Source: Sanguibacter keddieii (GTDB lineage: Bacteria; Actinomycetota; Actinomycetes; Actinomycetales; Actinomycetaceae). Taken from it: a DNA stretch of 64,000 nt. The DNA is taken from the NCBI RefSeq assembly GCF_001064145.1, contig NZ_JVOJ01000045.1, positions 61,435 to 125,434 of the forward strand, written 5' to 3'. Positions 26,648 through 35,787 of the stretch are shown in pieces (positions within the stretch are counted from its first letter, which is position 1; each line of letters starts with the position of its first letter). The notes beneath the pieces are model-generated. The model did not search any database and was not told where the DNA came from. It saw only the letters and a list, made by a program, of their open reading frames with translations. The position numbers were made by a program, and so were the translations under genes.

Positions 26648-27692
26648 TCAGATGGATTCCGGGTTCGACGTCGATGCGATGCGCATCGTCGCCCCCGATG
26701 CCGGGGAGCTCGAGCGTGCCGCAGAGGCCGCGCTGCGCCCGAAGAAGCTCTCTGAGTTCGTCGGCCAGCGCGTCGTGCGCGGCCAGCTGCAGCTCGTGCT
26801 CGACGCCGCGCGCATGCGTTCGGCGAGCCCTGACCACGTCTTGCTCGCGGGCCCTCCGGGACTCGGCAAGACGACGCTCGCGATGATCATCGCCGCCGAG
26901 ATGGGAACGTCCCTGCGACTGACCTCCGGCCCCGCCATCCAGCACGCGGGTGATCTCGCGGCGATCCTGTCCGGTCTTCAAGAGGGCGACATCCTCTTCA
27001 TCGACGAGATTCACCGCCTCGCGCGCACCGCCGAGGAAATGCTCTACCTCGCCATGGAGGACTTCCGCGTCGACGTCGTCGTGGGCAAGGGACCCGGTGC
27101 GACGTCGATCCCGCTGACCCTTCCTCCATTCACGGTCGTCGGCGCAACCACGCGTTCAGGCCTGCTCCCCGCACCGCTGCGCGACCGCTTTGGTTTCACC
27201 GCCCATCTCGAGTTCTACGAAACCGATGAACTGCAGTCCGTTGTCACCCGTTCCGCCTCGCTGCTGGGGTCACCCATCGACGCGCAGGCCGCCCACGAGA
27301 TCGCCTCGCGTTCGCGCGGCACTCCTCGAATCGCGAACCGCCTCCTGCGTCGCGTCGTCGACTACGCCCAGGTGCATGGCGACGGGCAGCTGACCCTCGA
27401 GGCCGCGCGCGGCGCGCTCGAGCTTTTCGAGGTCGACCCTTCCGGCCTGGATCGCCTGGACCGCGCGGTACTCGATGCCATCTGTCGTCGTTTCGCGGGT
27501 GGCCCGGTGGGCCTGACGACCCTGTCCGTGACGATCGGAGAGGAAGCAGAGACCGTCGAAACCGTCGCCGAACCCTACCTTGTGCGTGAAGGCTTCCTCG
27601 TGCGCACCAACCGCGGACGTATGGCAACCCCCAAGGCGTGGGCTCACCTCGGGCTGACCCCGCCCGCGCCGGACGGCGCTCTCTTCGACTAG
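26640..27692 (+). CDS. ruvB: Holliday junction branch migration ATPase
   Basis: The 350-residue AAA+ motor has Walker [10 protein letters not shown] (71-79), Walker B FIDEIHRL (~119-126), sensor 1 GATTRSGLL (~164) and the C-terminal winged-helix domain. It pumps DNA through the RuvA-bound junction. The GTG start is preceded by GGGAGG inside ruvA. The FVGQ...LDAARMR N-terminus is as expected. The unit ruvA-ruvB is probably damage-inducible through the site at 25984. Confidence 0.96.
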   Translation: MADQMDSGFDVDAMRIVAPDAGELERAAEAALRPKKLSEFVGQRVVRGQLQLVLDAARMRSASPDHVLLAGPPGLGKTTLAMIIAAEMGTSLRLTSGPAIQHAGDLAAILSGLQEGDILFIDEIHRLARTAEEMLYLAMEDFRVDVVVGKGPGATSIPLTLPPFTVVGATTRSGLLPAPLRDRFGFTAHLEFYETDELQSVVTRSASLLGSPIDAQAAHEIASRSRGTPRIANRLLRRVVDYAQVHGDGQLTLEAARGALELFEVDPSGLDRLDRAVLDAICRRFAGGPVGLTTLSVTIGEEAETVETVAEPYLVREGFLVRTNRGRMATPKAWAHLGLTPPAPDGALFD

Positions 27693-27813
27693 GGGAGTGT
27701 ACCTCGTCCCCATCTGTGCTGGTCGCGGGTGACGCGTAGTGTCAAAACGGCTCAGGAGGCGTCTTGCGCCGCGCCACACCTTGATCACTTAGGCTAAAAC
27801 CTTGCTCGGGCAT

Positions 27814-27819
27814 TAGACT
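27814..27819 (+). promoter_or_regulatory. Candidate -10 of the yajC-secD-secF-apt unit
   Basis: TAGACT lies 51 bases before the yajC ATG in the 178-base gap after ruvB. No consensus -35 is at the right distance. The gap otherwise shows nothing gene-like. Confidence 0.3.
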
Positions 27820-27870
27820 GGCAAAGTGCGCTCGAAGCGCTAGACCGTCATCGAAAGTGAATCAGCCTTT

Positions 27871-28278
27871 ATGAACAACTACATGCTCCTGATCATGGCA
27901 GCTTTCCTCATCGTCTTCGTGATGTGGAGCTCGCGCTCCCGCAGGCAGCAGATGCAGAAGATGGAACAGGAAAAGCGCGACCAGCTCGCAGCCGTCACCC
28001 CCGGAGAATGGGTGCGTACCCGCGTGGGCTTCTGGGGTCGTTTCGTTGACCTCGACGGCGACATCGTCGTCCTGGAGACCACCGACGGACATGAGATGTA
28101 CTGGGAGCGCGAATTCATCGCCGAGATCGGTGGACAGCCGCCGCTCGCTGACGCAGATCAGGCTGACGCGGACGCCGACGCGGCAGAGGCGGTGGAGGAG
28201 GACGCGTCCGTCCTCGGCCTCAACCAGGAAGACGCCCAGTCTTTCGACGTGCGCGACACCGACGAGCAGCAGAACTAA
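27871..28278 (+). CDS. yajC: Preprotein translocase accessory subunit YajC
   Basis: The 135-residue protein has one N-terminal membrane helix (~4-22), a basic stretch (SSRSRRQQMQK), then the small YajC domain with VTPGEWVRTRVGFWGRFVD (~42-60). A ~45-residue acidic Ala/Asp-rich tail follows. YajC joins SecDF in a holo-translocase complex, and secD follows 26 bases later. A good ribosome site is not evident; GAAAGTGAA lies somewhat far upstream. Confidence 0.92.
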   Translation: MNNYMLLIMAAFLIVFVMWSSRSRRQQMQKMEQEKRDQLAAVTPGEWVRTRVGFWGRFVDLDGDIVVLETTDGHEMYWEREFIAEIGGQPPLADADQADADADAAEAVEEDASVLGLNQEDAQSFDVRDTDEQQN

Positions 28279-28304
28279 CTCAAGGCTGAACGGAAAGTAG
28301 AACC

Positions 28305-30281
28305 GTGGCATCACACAAGCGACGCCCCGTGCGCGCGCTCGTGACCCTGACCGTCGCCATCCTGGCGGCGTGCGCGGCACTTGCGATCGGGCACTTCGTG
28401 AAGGGCGTGTCCCCGTATCCCGACCTGGCCCTTGACCTCAAGGGTGGTACTCAGCTGATCCTGACTCCGACCCCGACGTCAGAGGGACAGCGCGAGATCA
28501 CCGAGGAGGACATCACGCAGGCGATCTCGATTATTCGTAATCGTATTGACGCCTCCGGCGTGTCCGAGTCCGAAATCTCCTCGATGGGTAGCTCGAACAT
28601 TATGGTGTCGATTCCCGGCACCCCCTCCCAGGAGCAGCTGGACCTGATCCGTTCGTCCTCGCAGATGAACTTCCGCCCGGTGCTGCGCATCGGGCCCGCG
28701 CAGCGCGTCCCCCAGAATCAGCAGCAGCCTCAGGTGGATAACCCTCAGTCGGGTGAGCAGTCCGGCGCTCAGTCGGGTGCGCAATCCGGCGAGCAGAGCG
28801 GCGAGCAGTCGGGTGAGCAGAGCGGCGCTGGAGCGGCTGACACGGCCCAGTCCGGCGTTCAGTCCACCGCTCTGGACGAGGCGACCGCTCGTGGCGCTGC
28901 GGACGCGGACGGCGACGGCGTCCTGTCCGACACCCCCTTGAAGACTCCCGAGAACGCTTCGGATCTCTCCTGGGTGACCGAGCAGGTCATGTATGACTTC
29001 CTGACGCTCGATTGCTCGGCATCTGCCGATGTCAAGCGCGTCGAGGGCCCCGCAGATAAGCCCTACGCCGCCTGCGATGAGTCCGGCCAGATCAAGTACA
29101 TCCTGGGCCCTGTAGCCGTTCCCGGTTCGGACCTGACGTCTGCGGCCGCGGCCATCGCGCGCAACAATAACGGTCAGTCGACCGGCCAGTGGATCGTGTC
29201 GCTGCAGTTCAACCACGATGGTGCCGAGAAGTTCAAGGATACCTCCACGATCCTGTACGGCTACCACGATTCGGACCCCCAGGGGTCGTCCTTCCGAGGC
29301 AGCCCGGATCGTAACTCGTTCGCGGTCGTCCTCGACGGAACAGTCATTACCGCTCCGTCGATGCAGGCCATCATTACGAACGGTGAGGCACAGATCAGCG
29401 GTAACTTCACCGCGCAGTCTGCGACCGCGCTGGCTAACCAGCTGCAGTTCGGCTCGTTGCCCCTGAACTTCGAGGTCGAGTCCGAGCAGCAAATTTCTGC
29501 GACGATCGGTACGGACCACCTGACCATTGGCCTGTGGGCGGCCCTCATCGGCTTCCTGCTCGTCATCCTCTACCTGATCTGGCAGTACCGCGGCCTCGCG
29601 ATTATCTCTGCCGGTTCGCTGATCATTGCTTCGATCATCACCTACCTGGTGATCACGCTGCTGTCGTGGGCGATGGGCTACCGCCTCTCGCTGGCAGGTG
29701 TCGCCGGTCTGATTATGGCAATTGGCGTCACCACAGACTCGTTCATCGTCTACTTCGAACGTGTTCGAGACGAGGTCCGAGATGGACGTCCGCTCCGCGC
29801 CGCCGTCGAGGAGGGCTGGGATCGCGCCAAGCGCACCATCCTGGTCTCCGACGCCGTCAACCTGGTCGCGGCCGTGGTCCTCTACCTGCTCGCCGTTGGT
29901 GGTGTTCAGGGCTTCGCCTTCACCCTCGGTATCACGACAGTCATCGACATCGCGGTGATCTTCCTGTTCACCCACCCGATGATGGAGCTGCTGATTCGGG
30001 CCCGCTTCTTCGGCGAAGGACACAAGCTGTCGGGTCTGGACCCCGAGCACCTGGGCGCGAAGAGCTCTCTCGTGTACGCGGGTCGCGGACGCGTGGTCGT
30101 GCGCGGTGAATCCGCCACGACGAAGGACACGGACGACGAGGCCGGCGATGGTCTGTCGATTGCCGAGCGCCGCCGCGCCGCCCGCCTCGCCGCCGCCAAG
30201 GCCGAGGAAGAAACCGTCGACGACGCTTCAGGCGAAACGACGGATGACGCCGCAGACGTGACCGAGGAAGAGGAGAACTGA
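28305..30281 (+). CDS. secD: Protein translocase subunit SecD
   Basis: The 658-residue membrane protein uses the proton gradient to pull exported proteins through SecYEG. It has TM1 near 8-28, the DLKGGTQLIL motif (~44-53), a large external P1 domain, then five helices in the C-terminal third with GVTTDSFIVYFERVRDE (RND family). Residues ~148-188 are an inserted array of QSGEQSGAQSG units, and a Gly/Ala/Ser-rich linker follows. The cytoplasmic C-terminus is acidic. The GTG start follows GAAAGTAGAACC. secF follows one base after the stop. Confidence 0.94.
   Translation: MASHKRRPVRALVTLTVAILAACAALAIGHFVKGVSPYPDLALDLKGGTQLILTPTPTSEGQREITEEDITQAISIIRNRIDASGVSESEISSMGSSNIMVSIPGTPSQEQLDLIRSSSQMNFRPVLRIGPAQRVPQNQQQPQVDNPQSGEQSGAQSGAQSGEQSGEQSGEQSGAGAADTAQSGVQSTALDEATARGAADADGDGVLSDTPLKTPENASDLSWVTEQVMYDFLTLDCSASADVKRVEGPADKPYAACDESGQIKYILGPVAVPGSDLTSAAAAIARNNNGQSTGQWIVSLQFNHDGAEKFKDTSTILYGYHDSDPQGSSFRGSPDRNSFAVVLDGTVITAPSMQAIITNGEAQISGNFTAQSATALANQLQFGSLPLNFEVESEQQISATIGTDHLTIGLWAALIGFLLVILYLIWQYRGLAIISAGSLIIASIITYLVITLLSWAMGYRLSLAGVAGLIMAIGVTTDSFIVYFERVRDEVRDGRPLRAAVEEGWDRAKRTILVSDAVNLVAAVVLYLLAVGGVQGFAFTLGITTVIDIAVIFLFTHPMMELLIRARFFGEGHKLSGLDPEHLGAKSSLVYAGRGRVVVRGESATTKDTDDEAGDGLSIAERRRAARLAAAKAEEETVDDASGETTDDAADVTEEEEN
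28747..28870 (+). repeat. Repeats encoding QSG[A/E] units inside secD
   Basis: The stretch encodes about ten copies of Gln-Ser-Gly-(Glu/Ala) in the periplasm-equivalent P1 domain of SecD. The DNA repeats are 12 bp with codon variation (CAGTCGGGTGAG, CAGTCCGGCGCT and similar). Confidence 0.85.
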
Positions 30282-30282
30282 C

Positions 30283-31371
30283 ATGATGAGTTTTGCTCAG
30301 TGGGGTAACGCCCTGTACTCCGGCGACAAGTCCTATGCCGTCGTTCCCAAGCGCAAGATCTTCGTCGGCCTCGCCGCTGCTGTGTTGGTCCTCGGCTTCG
30401 CACTCGTCGCAATCCTGGGACTGAACCGCTCGATTGAGTTCACCGGAGGCTCGCAGTTCGATGTCGCTCACGTGAGTGACCAGAGTGAATCCTTCGCGTC
30501 GCGTGCAGTGAGCTCGACCGGCCTCGTTGAAGGCGCCCCCAAGGTCACGCGCGTGGGTTCCGACTCCGTGCGCATCCAGACCACGTCCCTCGACTCCGCG
30601 CAGACCGCGCAGATGCGCGATGCGCTGGCCAGCGCCTATGGCGTGGATGCGACCGAGGTGCAGTCCTCCTCGATCGGTCCCTCCTGGGGTTCGTCGGTCA
30701 CCAGTAAGGCCGCCCAGTCGCTCGTCATCTTCATGGCGCTCGTCGCCCTGCTCATGACGGTGTACTTCCGATCGTGGCGCATGGCAGCGTCTGCGCTGCT
30801 CGCGCTCGTGCACGACATCGCAGTGACCATCGGCGTGTTCGCGATCCTGCAGGTTGAGGTCTCGCCCGCAACCGTGATCGGTTTCTTGACGATTCTGGGC
30901 TACTCGCTCTATGACACCGTCGTCGTGTTCGACAAGGTGCGCGAGCTGACCTCGGACGTCTACGAGCAGAGGAACTACACCTTCGCCGAGTACGTGAACC
31001 TCGCGGTCAACCAGACGATGGTTCGCTCGATCAACACCTCGGTTGTGGCGCTTCTCCCTGTCGGCGCGATCCTGATCATCGGTTCCGTGGCCCTTGGCCC
31101 GGGTACTCTGGTGGATATCTCGCTGGCCCTGTTCGTCGGTATGATCGCCGGTACCTACTCGTCGATCTTTATCGCCTCGCCGCTTCTGGTGACCTTCCAG
31201 GAGCTGTCGGATAAGACCCGCGAGCACAACGCGGCCGTCGACCGGGCACGTCAGGGCCGCCACGCCACTGACAAGCCGGGCGCTTCCGCGTCGGTGAAGG
31301 TGGCTCCCATCAAGCCCGGCAAGCGCCTGGGCAACGAGAACCAGCCCCACAGGAAGAAGAATCATCGATGA
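30283..31371 (+). CDS. secF: Protein translocase subunit SecF
   Basis: The 362-residue partner of SecD has six predicted membrane helices. Signatures are FTGGSQFDV after the first helix, SIGPSWGSSVTSKA before the second, and TILGYSLYDTVVVFDKVRE with the conserved Asp-x3-Val-x2-Asp. The C-terminal ~50 residues are cytoplasmic and basic (KKNHR end). ATG 30283 follows GAGGAGAACTGAC; ATG 30286 is also possible. apt overlaps its stop by four bases. Confidence 0.95.
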   Translation: MMSFAQWGNALYSGDKSYAVVPKRKIFVGLAAAVLVLGFALVAILGLNRSIEFTGGSQFDVAHVSDQSESFASRAVSSTGLVEGAPKVTRVGSDSVRIQTTSLDSAQTAQMRDALASAYGVDATEVQSSSIGPSWGSSVTSKAAQSLVIFMALVALLMTVYFRSWRMAASALLALVHDIAVTIGVFAILQVEVSPATVIGFLTILGYSLYDTVVVFDKVRELTSDVYEQRNYTFAEYVNLAVNQTMVRSINTSVVALLPVGAILIIGSVALGPGTLVDISLALFVGMIAGTYSSIFIASPLLVTFQELSDKTREHNAAVDRARQGRHATDKPGASASVKVAPIKPGKRLGNENQPHRKKNHR

Positions 31372-31907
31372 TCGGTGAGCTTGGCGATCGGATCGCCACT
31401 CTGGTGCGCAGCAACATGCTGGAAATCCCGGATTTTCCGGAACCCGGCGTCCTGTTCCGCGATATCACTGAGCTGTTTGCGAATGGCCCGGCATTCAAGG
31501 AACTCGTTGAGCTGATCGGCGCTCGCTACGCGGGTCGCATCGACGCCGTCGCGGGTCTTGAGTCGCGCGGCTTCATCCTCGGCGCGCCCGTGGCCGCCGA
31601 GCTGGGCCTTGGAATGCTGACGATCCGTAAGGCCGGCAAGCTTCCCGGCCATGTGATTGGCGTCGACTATGAACTCGAGTACGGTACGGCGCGCATGGAA
31701 ATGCACCCCGAGTCGGTCCACGAGGGACAGCGCGTCCTTATCATCGACGACGTGCTTGCAACGGGCGGCACCGCGAACGCGGCGGTGAAGCTGCTGCGTC
31801 AGTGCGGTGCCTCCGTTGAGGCGGTGGCCGTTCTCCTCGAACTCGATGCGCTGGGTGGACGCTCGGTGCTGACGGATGTGACGGTGGAGAGCGCGTTACA
31901 CCTCTAA
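31368..31907 (+). CDS. apt: Adenine phosphoribosyltransferase
   Basis: The 179-residue purine-salvage enzyme makes AMP from adenine and PRPP. The PRPP-binding loop is VLIIDDVLATGGTANA (~123-138). PDFPEPGVLFRDIT and AGLESRGFILGAPVA are APRT signatures. The ATG overlaps the secF stop. The secDF-apt-rel order is a familiar actinobacterial arrangement. A strong hairpin closes the unit at 31925-31965. Confidence 0.96.
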   Translation: MIGELGDRIATLVRSNMLEIPDFPEPGVLFRDITELFANGPAFKELVELIGARYAGRIDAVAGLESRGFILGAPVAAELGLGMLTIRKAGKLPGHVIGVDYELEYGTARMEMHPESVHEGQRVLIIDDVLATGGTANAAVKLLRQCGASVEAVAVLLELDALGGRSVLTDVTVESALHL

Positions 31908-31924
31908 GCGTCGTTTCTTGACAG

Positions 31925-31970
31925 CGAGCGGGTCCGGGGATCGCCACGATCCCCGGACCCGCTCGTTCGT
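31925..31970 (+). terminator. Perfect 19-bp hairpin after apt
   Basis: 31925-31943 pairs completely with 31947-31965 around the loop CCA. It is followed by TTCGTCGC, not a long T run. The stem ends only nine bases before the -10-like site of rel. Confidence 0.8.
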
Positions 31971-31973
31971 CGC

Positions 31974-31979
31974 TATCAT
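31974..31979 (+). promoter_or_regulatory. -10 of rel, probably leaderless
   Basis: TATCAT (5 of 6 to TATAAT) ends six bases before the rel ATG (31986). The sequence upstream is the hairpin, so there is no usual -35. GGGG in the spacer is too close to the ATG to be a normal ribosome site. Confidence 0.5.
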
Positions 31980-31985
31980 GGGGCC

Positions 31986-34286
31986 ATGAGCAGCGACGAC
32001 ATGACTTCAGGATCCGCACTTCCCGCGGCCGGTTCCCGAGTGCGCTCTGGCCTCGTTTGGTTTGGCTCACGCGGACGCGCCACGATCCCCGAGATTGAGC
32101 CGCTTGTACGCGCCCTGCGAGCGAACCATCCGAAGGCGGACATCAGCGTCATCGAGCGGGCTTACCGCACTGCCGAGGAACACCACCGTGGGCAAATGCG
32201 CAAGTCCGGTGAACCGTATATCACCCATCCGGTCGCCGTTGCCACGATCCTGGCGGAAATGGGCATGACGACGCCGACGCTTGTCGCAGCGCTGCTGCAC
32301 GACACGGTCGAGGACACGGACTACACCCTCGAGCAGCTCGCTGGCGAATACGGCGAGGCGATCGCCAACCTCGTCGATGGCGTGACCAAGCTCGATAAGG
32401 TGCGCTACGGCGCGGCTGCCCAGTCCGAGACGCTGCGCAAGATGCTCGTCGCGATGAGTCGCGACATTCGTGTGCTGCTCATCAAGCTCGGCGACCGCCT
32501 GCACAATGCTCGCACGTGGCGTTTCGTGCCCGCCAAGTCGGCGGCAAAGAAGGCGAAGGAGACGCTCGAGATCTACGCTCCGCTCGCTCATCGCCTTGGC
32601 ATGAATATGGTCAAGTGGGAGCTTGAGGAGCTGTCGTTTAAGACGCTGTACCCGGAGATCTACGAGGAGATCGACCGCCTCGTCGCGGAGCGGGCACCCC
32701 AGCGCGAAGAATACCTGCGAGATGTCATTGACCAGATCGAAGAGGATCTGCGTCATTCGGGCACGAAGGGGACGGTGAGCGGCCGTCCGAAGAGTCACTA
32801 TTCGATCTACCAGAAGATGATTGTGCGCGGAAAGGCCTTCGATGAGGTCTTCGACCTGGTGGCTGTGCGTGTCCTGGTGGAGTCGATCAAGGATTGCTAC
32901 GGCGTGCTTGGGGCGCTGCACGGGCGCTGGAACCCGATTCCCGGCCGTTTCAAAGACTACATCGCGATGCCGAAGTTTAATCTCTACCAGTCGCTGCATA
33001 CGACGGTCATCGGACCCGGCGGCAAGCCGGTGGAGATTCAGATCCGTACTTTTGACATGCATGAGCGCGCCGAGCACGGTGTCGCCGCGCACTGGAAGTA
33101 CAAGCAGAACCCCAACGCGTCGAGTGGCGACGCTGATCGTATGAGTTCCGATGAGCAGGCGAACTGGCTGCGCGCGTTGGTCGAGATGGAGCGCGAGACG
33201 GGGGATCCTGAGGAGTTCCTCGATTCGCTGCGCTACGAGATCGCGGGCGACGAGGTTTACGTGTTTACGCCGAAGGGCCAGGTCATCGTGTTGCCGGCGC
33301 GTTCGACGCCCGTCGACTTCGCGTACGCGGTGCATACGGAGGTCGGCCACCGTACGGTGGGCGCGAAGGTCAACGGCCGTCTCGTCTCCTTGGATACGCG
33401 CCTTGAGTCGGGTGAGACAGTCGAGGTCGTGACCTCTAAGTCGGACAAGGCTGGGCCTTCGCGCGACTGGCTAGCTTTTGTCGCCTCGCCACGTGCGCGT
33501 TCGAAGATCAAGGCGTGGTTCTCGAAGGAGCGCCGCGAGGAAGCCGTGGAGGCCGGCAAGGAGGCGCTCGCCCGCGCGATGCGTAAGCAGAACCTGCCGC
33601 TCCAGCGCCTCATGAACCACGAGTCGATCCTGTCGGTGGCGACGTCTTTCGGCTATCCGGATGTGTCCGGCCTGTATGCAGCTGTCGGTGAGGGGCACAT
33701 CTCCGCGCAAAACGTTGTCTCCAAGCTGGTCGACAACCTGGGTGGGGGAGATGGAACGGAGGAGACGCTGTCCGAGGCCGTGACCCCCGGTTCTCAGAAG
33801 CCGCGCTCCGATGCCTCGGGCGATGCGGCGATCACCGTCGCGGGTCTGAGTCCGAATGAGATCTGGGTGAAGCTGGCCAAGTGCTGTACTCCGGTGCCCG
33901 GCGATGACATCGTCGGCTTTATTACCCGAGGCCAGGGCGTCTCGGTGCATCGCAGTACGTGCGCGAACGCTGTGCGGCTGGGACAGTTGCAGCCCGAGCG
34001 GTTCGTCGACGTGTCTTGGAACGAGGAGGGCCTGGGCGCTCCATTCCGCGTGCAGATCGAGGTGCGCGCTCTTGACCGTGGTGGCCTTCTGTCGGATCTG
34101 ACGCGCGTCCTGTCTGACTATCGCGTCAATATTCTCGCCGCCGCGCTTAAGACCGACGGAGATCAGGTCGTCTCGGGAAACTTCTCATTCGAGCTGGCCG
34201 ACCTCGGGCACTTGAACGCTGTTCTGTCCGCTCTCCGTCGGGTCGACGGTGTCTTCGAAGCGGTGCGCATCGGCGCGGATTCATAG
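31986..34286 (+). CDS. relA: Bifunctional (p)ppGpp synthetase/hydrolase
   Basis: The 766-residue Rel enzyme controls the stringent response. Order of domains: HD hydrolase with HDTVEDT (~105-111), synthetase with GRFKDYIAMPKFNLYQSLHT (~320-339), TGS with FTPKGQVIVLPARSTPVDFA (~424-443), a zinc-finger-like segment with KCCTPVPGD (~633-641), and a C-terminal ACT domain (~690-766). Hydrolase and synthetase motifs are both intact, so it is a long bifunctional Rel. The start at 31986 has a -10-like TATCAT six bases upstream and no ribosome site, so the mRNA is probably leaderless. Confidence 0.95.
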   Translation: MSSDDMTSGSALPAAGSRVRSGLVWFGSRGRATIPEIEPLVRALRANHPKADISVIERAYRTAEEHHRGQMRKSGEPYITHPVAVATILAEMGMTTPTLVAALLHDTVEDTDYTLEQLAGEYGEAIANLVDGVTKLDKVRYGAAAQSETLRKMLVAMSRDIRVLLIKLGDRLHNARTWRFVPAKSAAKKAKETLEIYAPLAHRLGMNMVKWELEELSFKTLYPEIYEEIDRLVAERAPQREEYLRDVIDQIEEDLRHSGTKGTVSGRPKSHYSIYQKMIVRGKAFDEVFDLVAVRVLVESIKDCYGVLGALHGRWNPIPGRFKDYIAMPKFNLYQSLHTTVIGPGGKPVEIQIRTFDMHERAEHGVAAHWKYKQNPNASSGDADRMSSDEQANWLRALVEMERETGDPEEFLDSLRYEIAGDEVYVFTPKGQVIVLPARSTPVDFAYAVHTEVGHRTVGAKVNGRLVSLDTRLESGETVEVVTSKSDKAGPSRDWLAFVASPRARSKIKAWFSKERREEAVEAGKEALARAMRKQNLPLQRLMNHESILSVATSFGYPDVSGLYAAVGEGHISAQNVVSKLVDNLGGGDGTEETLSEAVTPGSQKPRSDASGDAAITVAGLSPNEIWVKLAKCCTPVPGDDIVGFITRGQGVSVHRSTCANAVRLGQLQPERFVDVSWNEEGLGAPFRVQIEVRALDRGGLLSDLTRVLSDYRVNILAAALKTDGDQVVSGNFSFELADLGHLNAVLSALRRVDGVFEAVRIGADS

Positions 34287-34373
34287 ACGAGGCGCGGGAG
34301 GCCTGCGTCGATTTGGGCAAAACGGGTGTTACATCCGTCCCCTTTTGGGTGATGAGCTTTCCCCTGCTCGTTA

Positions 34374-34404
34374 GATGTGACACACTAGAAGTGTGTGTCA
34401 CATC
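34374..34404. promoter_or_regulatory. 12-bp perfect inverted repeat upstream of the DUF349 gene
   Basis: GATGTGACACAC (34374-34385) and GTGTGTCACATC (34393-34404) are exact inverted copies around TAGAAGT. The central TAGAAG resembles a -10, so the element could be an operator over the promoter or, if transcribed, a hairpin in the leader. It lies 48 bases before the GTG start. The rest of the 165-base gap after rel (34287-34451) shows no gene. Confidence 0.6.
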
Positions 34405-34451
34405 GGCACACACCCGCGCCGGGCGTAAGCCCTCGTCTCAGAAGGAATATC

Positions 34452-35786
34452 GTGACCACGACGCCGATTCCGAATAACGAAACCGCTCCCGAAGCTGCCC
34501 CGTCGACTGTTGAGGAGGCTGCGGCCTCGACGACGATCGCTGCTTCTGAGGTGCCCACCCACCCCTTCGCCCGTATCGGCGAGGATGGCACTGTGTATGT
34601 CAAGGATGGAGACGAGGAGCGCGTCATTGGCGGCTTCCCCGAGGGCATTCCTGCTTCTCCCTACGCTCTGTACGAGCGTCGCTACGCGGACCTCGAGGCC
34701 ACCATCAAGCTGTTTGAGGATCGCCTGGGCACGCTGAGCCCGCGCGACATCGATCAGACTCTCGCAACGCTGCGTGAGCAGGTCGCCTCTCCGAACGTTA
34801 TCGGCGATATCCCGGCGCTGCGTGAGCGCGTCGCGGCGGCCACGAAGGCTGCCGAGGAGCGCAAGGAAACTGCCCGCGAGGAGCGTAAGGCTGCCAAGGC
34901 TGCCGCTCTCGCCGAGCGCACCTCCGTCGTCGAGCGCGCCGAGGCTATTGTTGCCCAGGATCCCGCTAAGACCCACTGGAAGCAGTCGGGGCAGACTCTG
35001 CGCGACCTCCTCGACGAGTGGAAGAACCTGCAGCGCCGCGGTCCGCGCCTGGAGAAGGCGGTTGAGGATGAGCTGTGGAAGCGTTTCTCCTCCGCGCGCA
35101 CCCAGTTTGACCGTCACCGCCGCCAGTTCTTCTCGCAGCTCGATCAGGCTCAGTCTGAGGCGAAGCGTGTGAAGGAAGCTCTGATCGCCGAGGCCGAGGC
35201 TCTCTCCTCGTCTGTGGACTGGTCGCGTACCTCCGGCGCCTACCGTGAGCTCATGAACCGATGGAAGGCTGCCCCGCGTGCCTCGCGTAAGGAAGACGAC
35301 GCGCTGTGGGCGCGTTTCCGCGCCGCTCAGCAGGTGTTCTTCGACGCTCGCCGCGCGAAGGACGAGGCCACCGACGCGGAGTACCGCGACAACCTCGTCG
35401 CGAAGGAAGCGATTCTCGTTGACGCCGAGGCGATCCTGCCGGTGACCGACATTGATCGTGCGAAGGCTCAGCTGCGTCAGATTCAGGACCGCTGGGAAGA
35501 TGTGGGCCGCGTGCCTTCCGCTGATCTGCACCGTATCGAGGGTCGCCTGCGCGCCGTTGAGGCCGCTGTCCGCGAGGCGGAAGAGAAGGAATGGCGTCGC
35601 ACCAACCCGGAGACGCGCGCACGCGCGGCCGGCATGGTTGGTCAGCTTGAGGAGCAGATCGCTCAGCTCGAGCGTTCTCTGTCCGAGGCCGAGGCCAAGG
35701 GCGACGAGAAGGCTGCCAGGAGCGTGCGCGAGGCTCTCGAGACCAAGCGCGCCTGGCTCGCGCAGATCTCCTCCTCCATGGAGTGA
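34452..35786 (+). CDS. DUF349 coiled-coil protein
   Basis: The 444-residue cytoplasmic protein begins with an Ala/Thr/Pro-rich disordered head (~1-45) and a short globular piece (HPFARIGEDGTVYVKDG). Long charged helices follow with the repeating DUF349 element: (D)LLDEWKNLQRRGPRLEKAVE, LMNRWKAAPRASRKEDD and IQDRWEDVGRVP. The C-terminal ~50 residues form a coiled coil. Family members are conserved in actinobacteria without an assigned function. The GTG at 34452 follows GAAGGAATATC. The upstream palindrome suggests specific regulation, and its position between rel and hisS is typical. Confidence 0.85.
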   Translation: MTTTPIPNNETAPEAAPSTVEEAAASTTIAASEVPTHPFARIGEDGTVYVKDGDEERVIGGFPEGIPASPYALYERRYADLEATIKLFEDRLGTLSPRDIDQTLATLREQVASPNVIGDIPALRERVAAATKAAEERKETAREERKAAKAAALAERTSVVERAEAIVAQDPAKTHWKQSGQTLRDLLDEWKNLQRRGPRLEKAVEDELWKRFSSARTQFDRHRRQFFSQLDQAQSEAKRVKEALIAEAEALSSSVDWSRTSGAYRELMNRWKAAPRASRKEDDALWARFRAAQQVFFDARRAKDEATDAEYRDNLVAKEAILVDAEAILPVTDIDRAKAQLRQIQDRWEDVGRVPSADLHRIEGRLRAVEAAVREAEEKEWRRTNPETRARAAGMVGQLEEQIAQLERSLSEAEAKGDEKAARSVREALETKRAWLAQISSSME

Positions 35787-35787
35787 C

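Noticed and set aside
27783-27803. DtxR-box-like sequence before yajC
   Set aside because: Only the central TTAGGCTAA matches and the outer half-sites do not. SecDF regulation by iron is also not expected.
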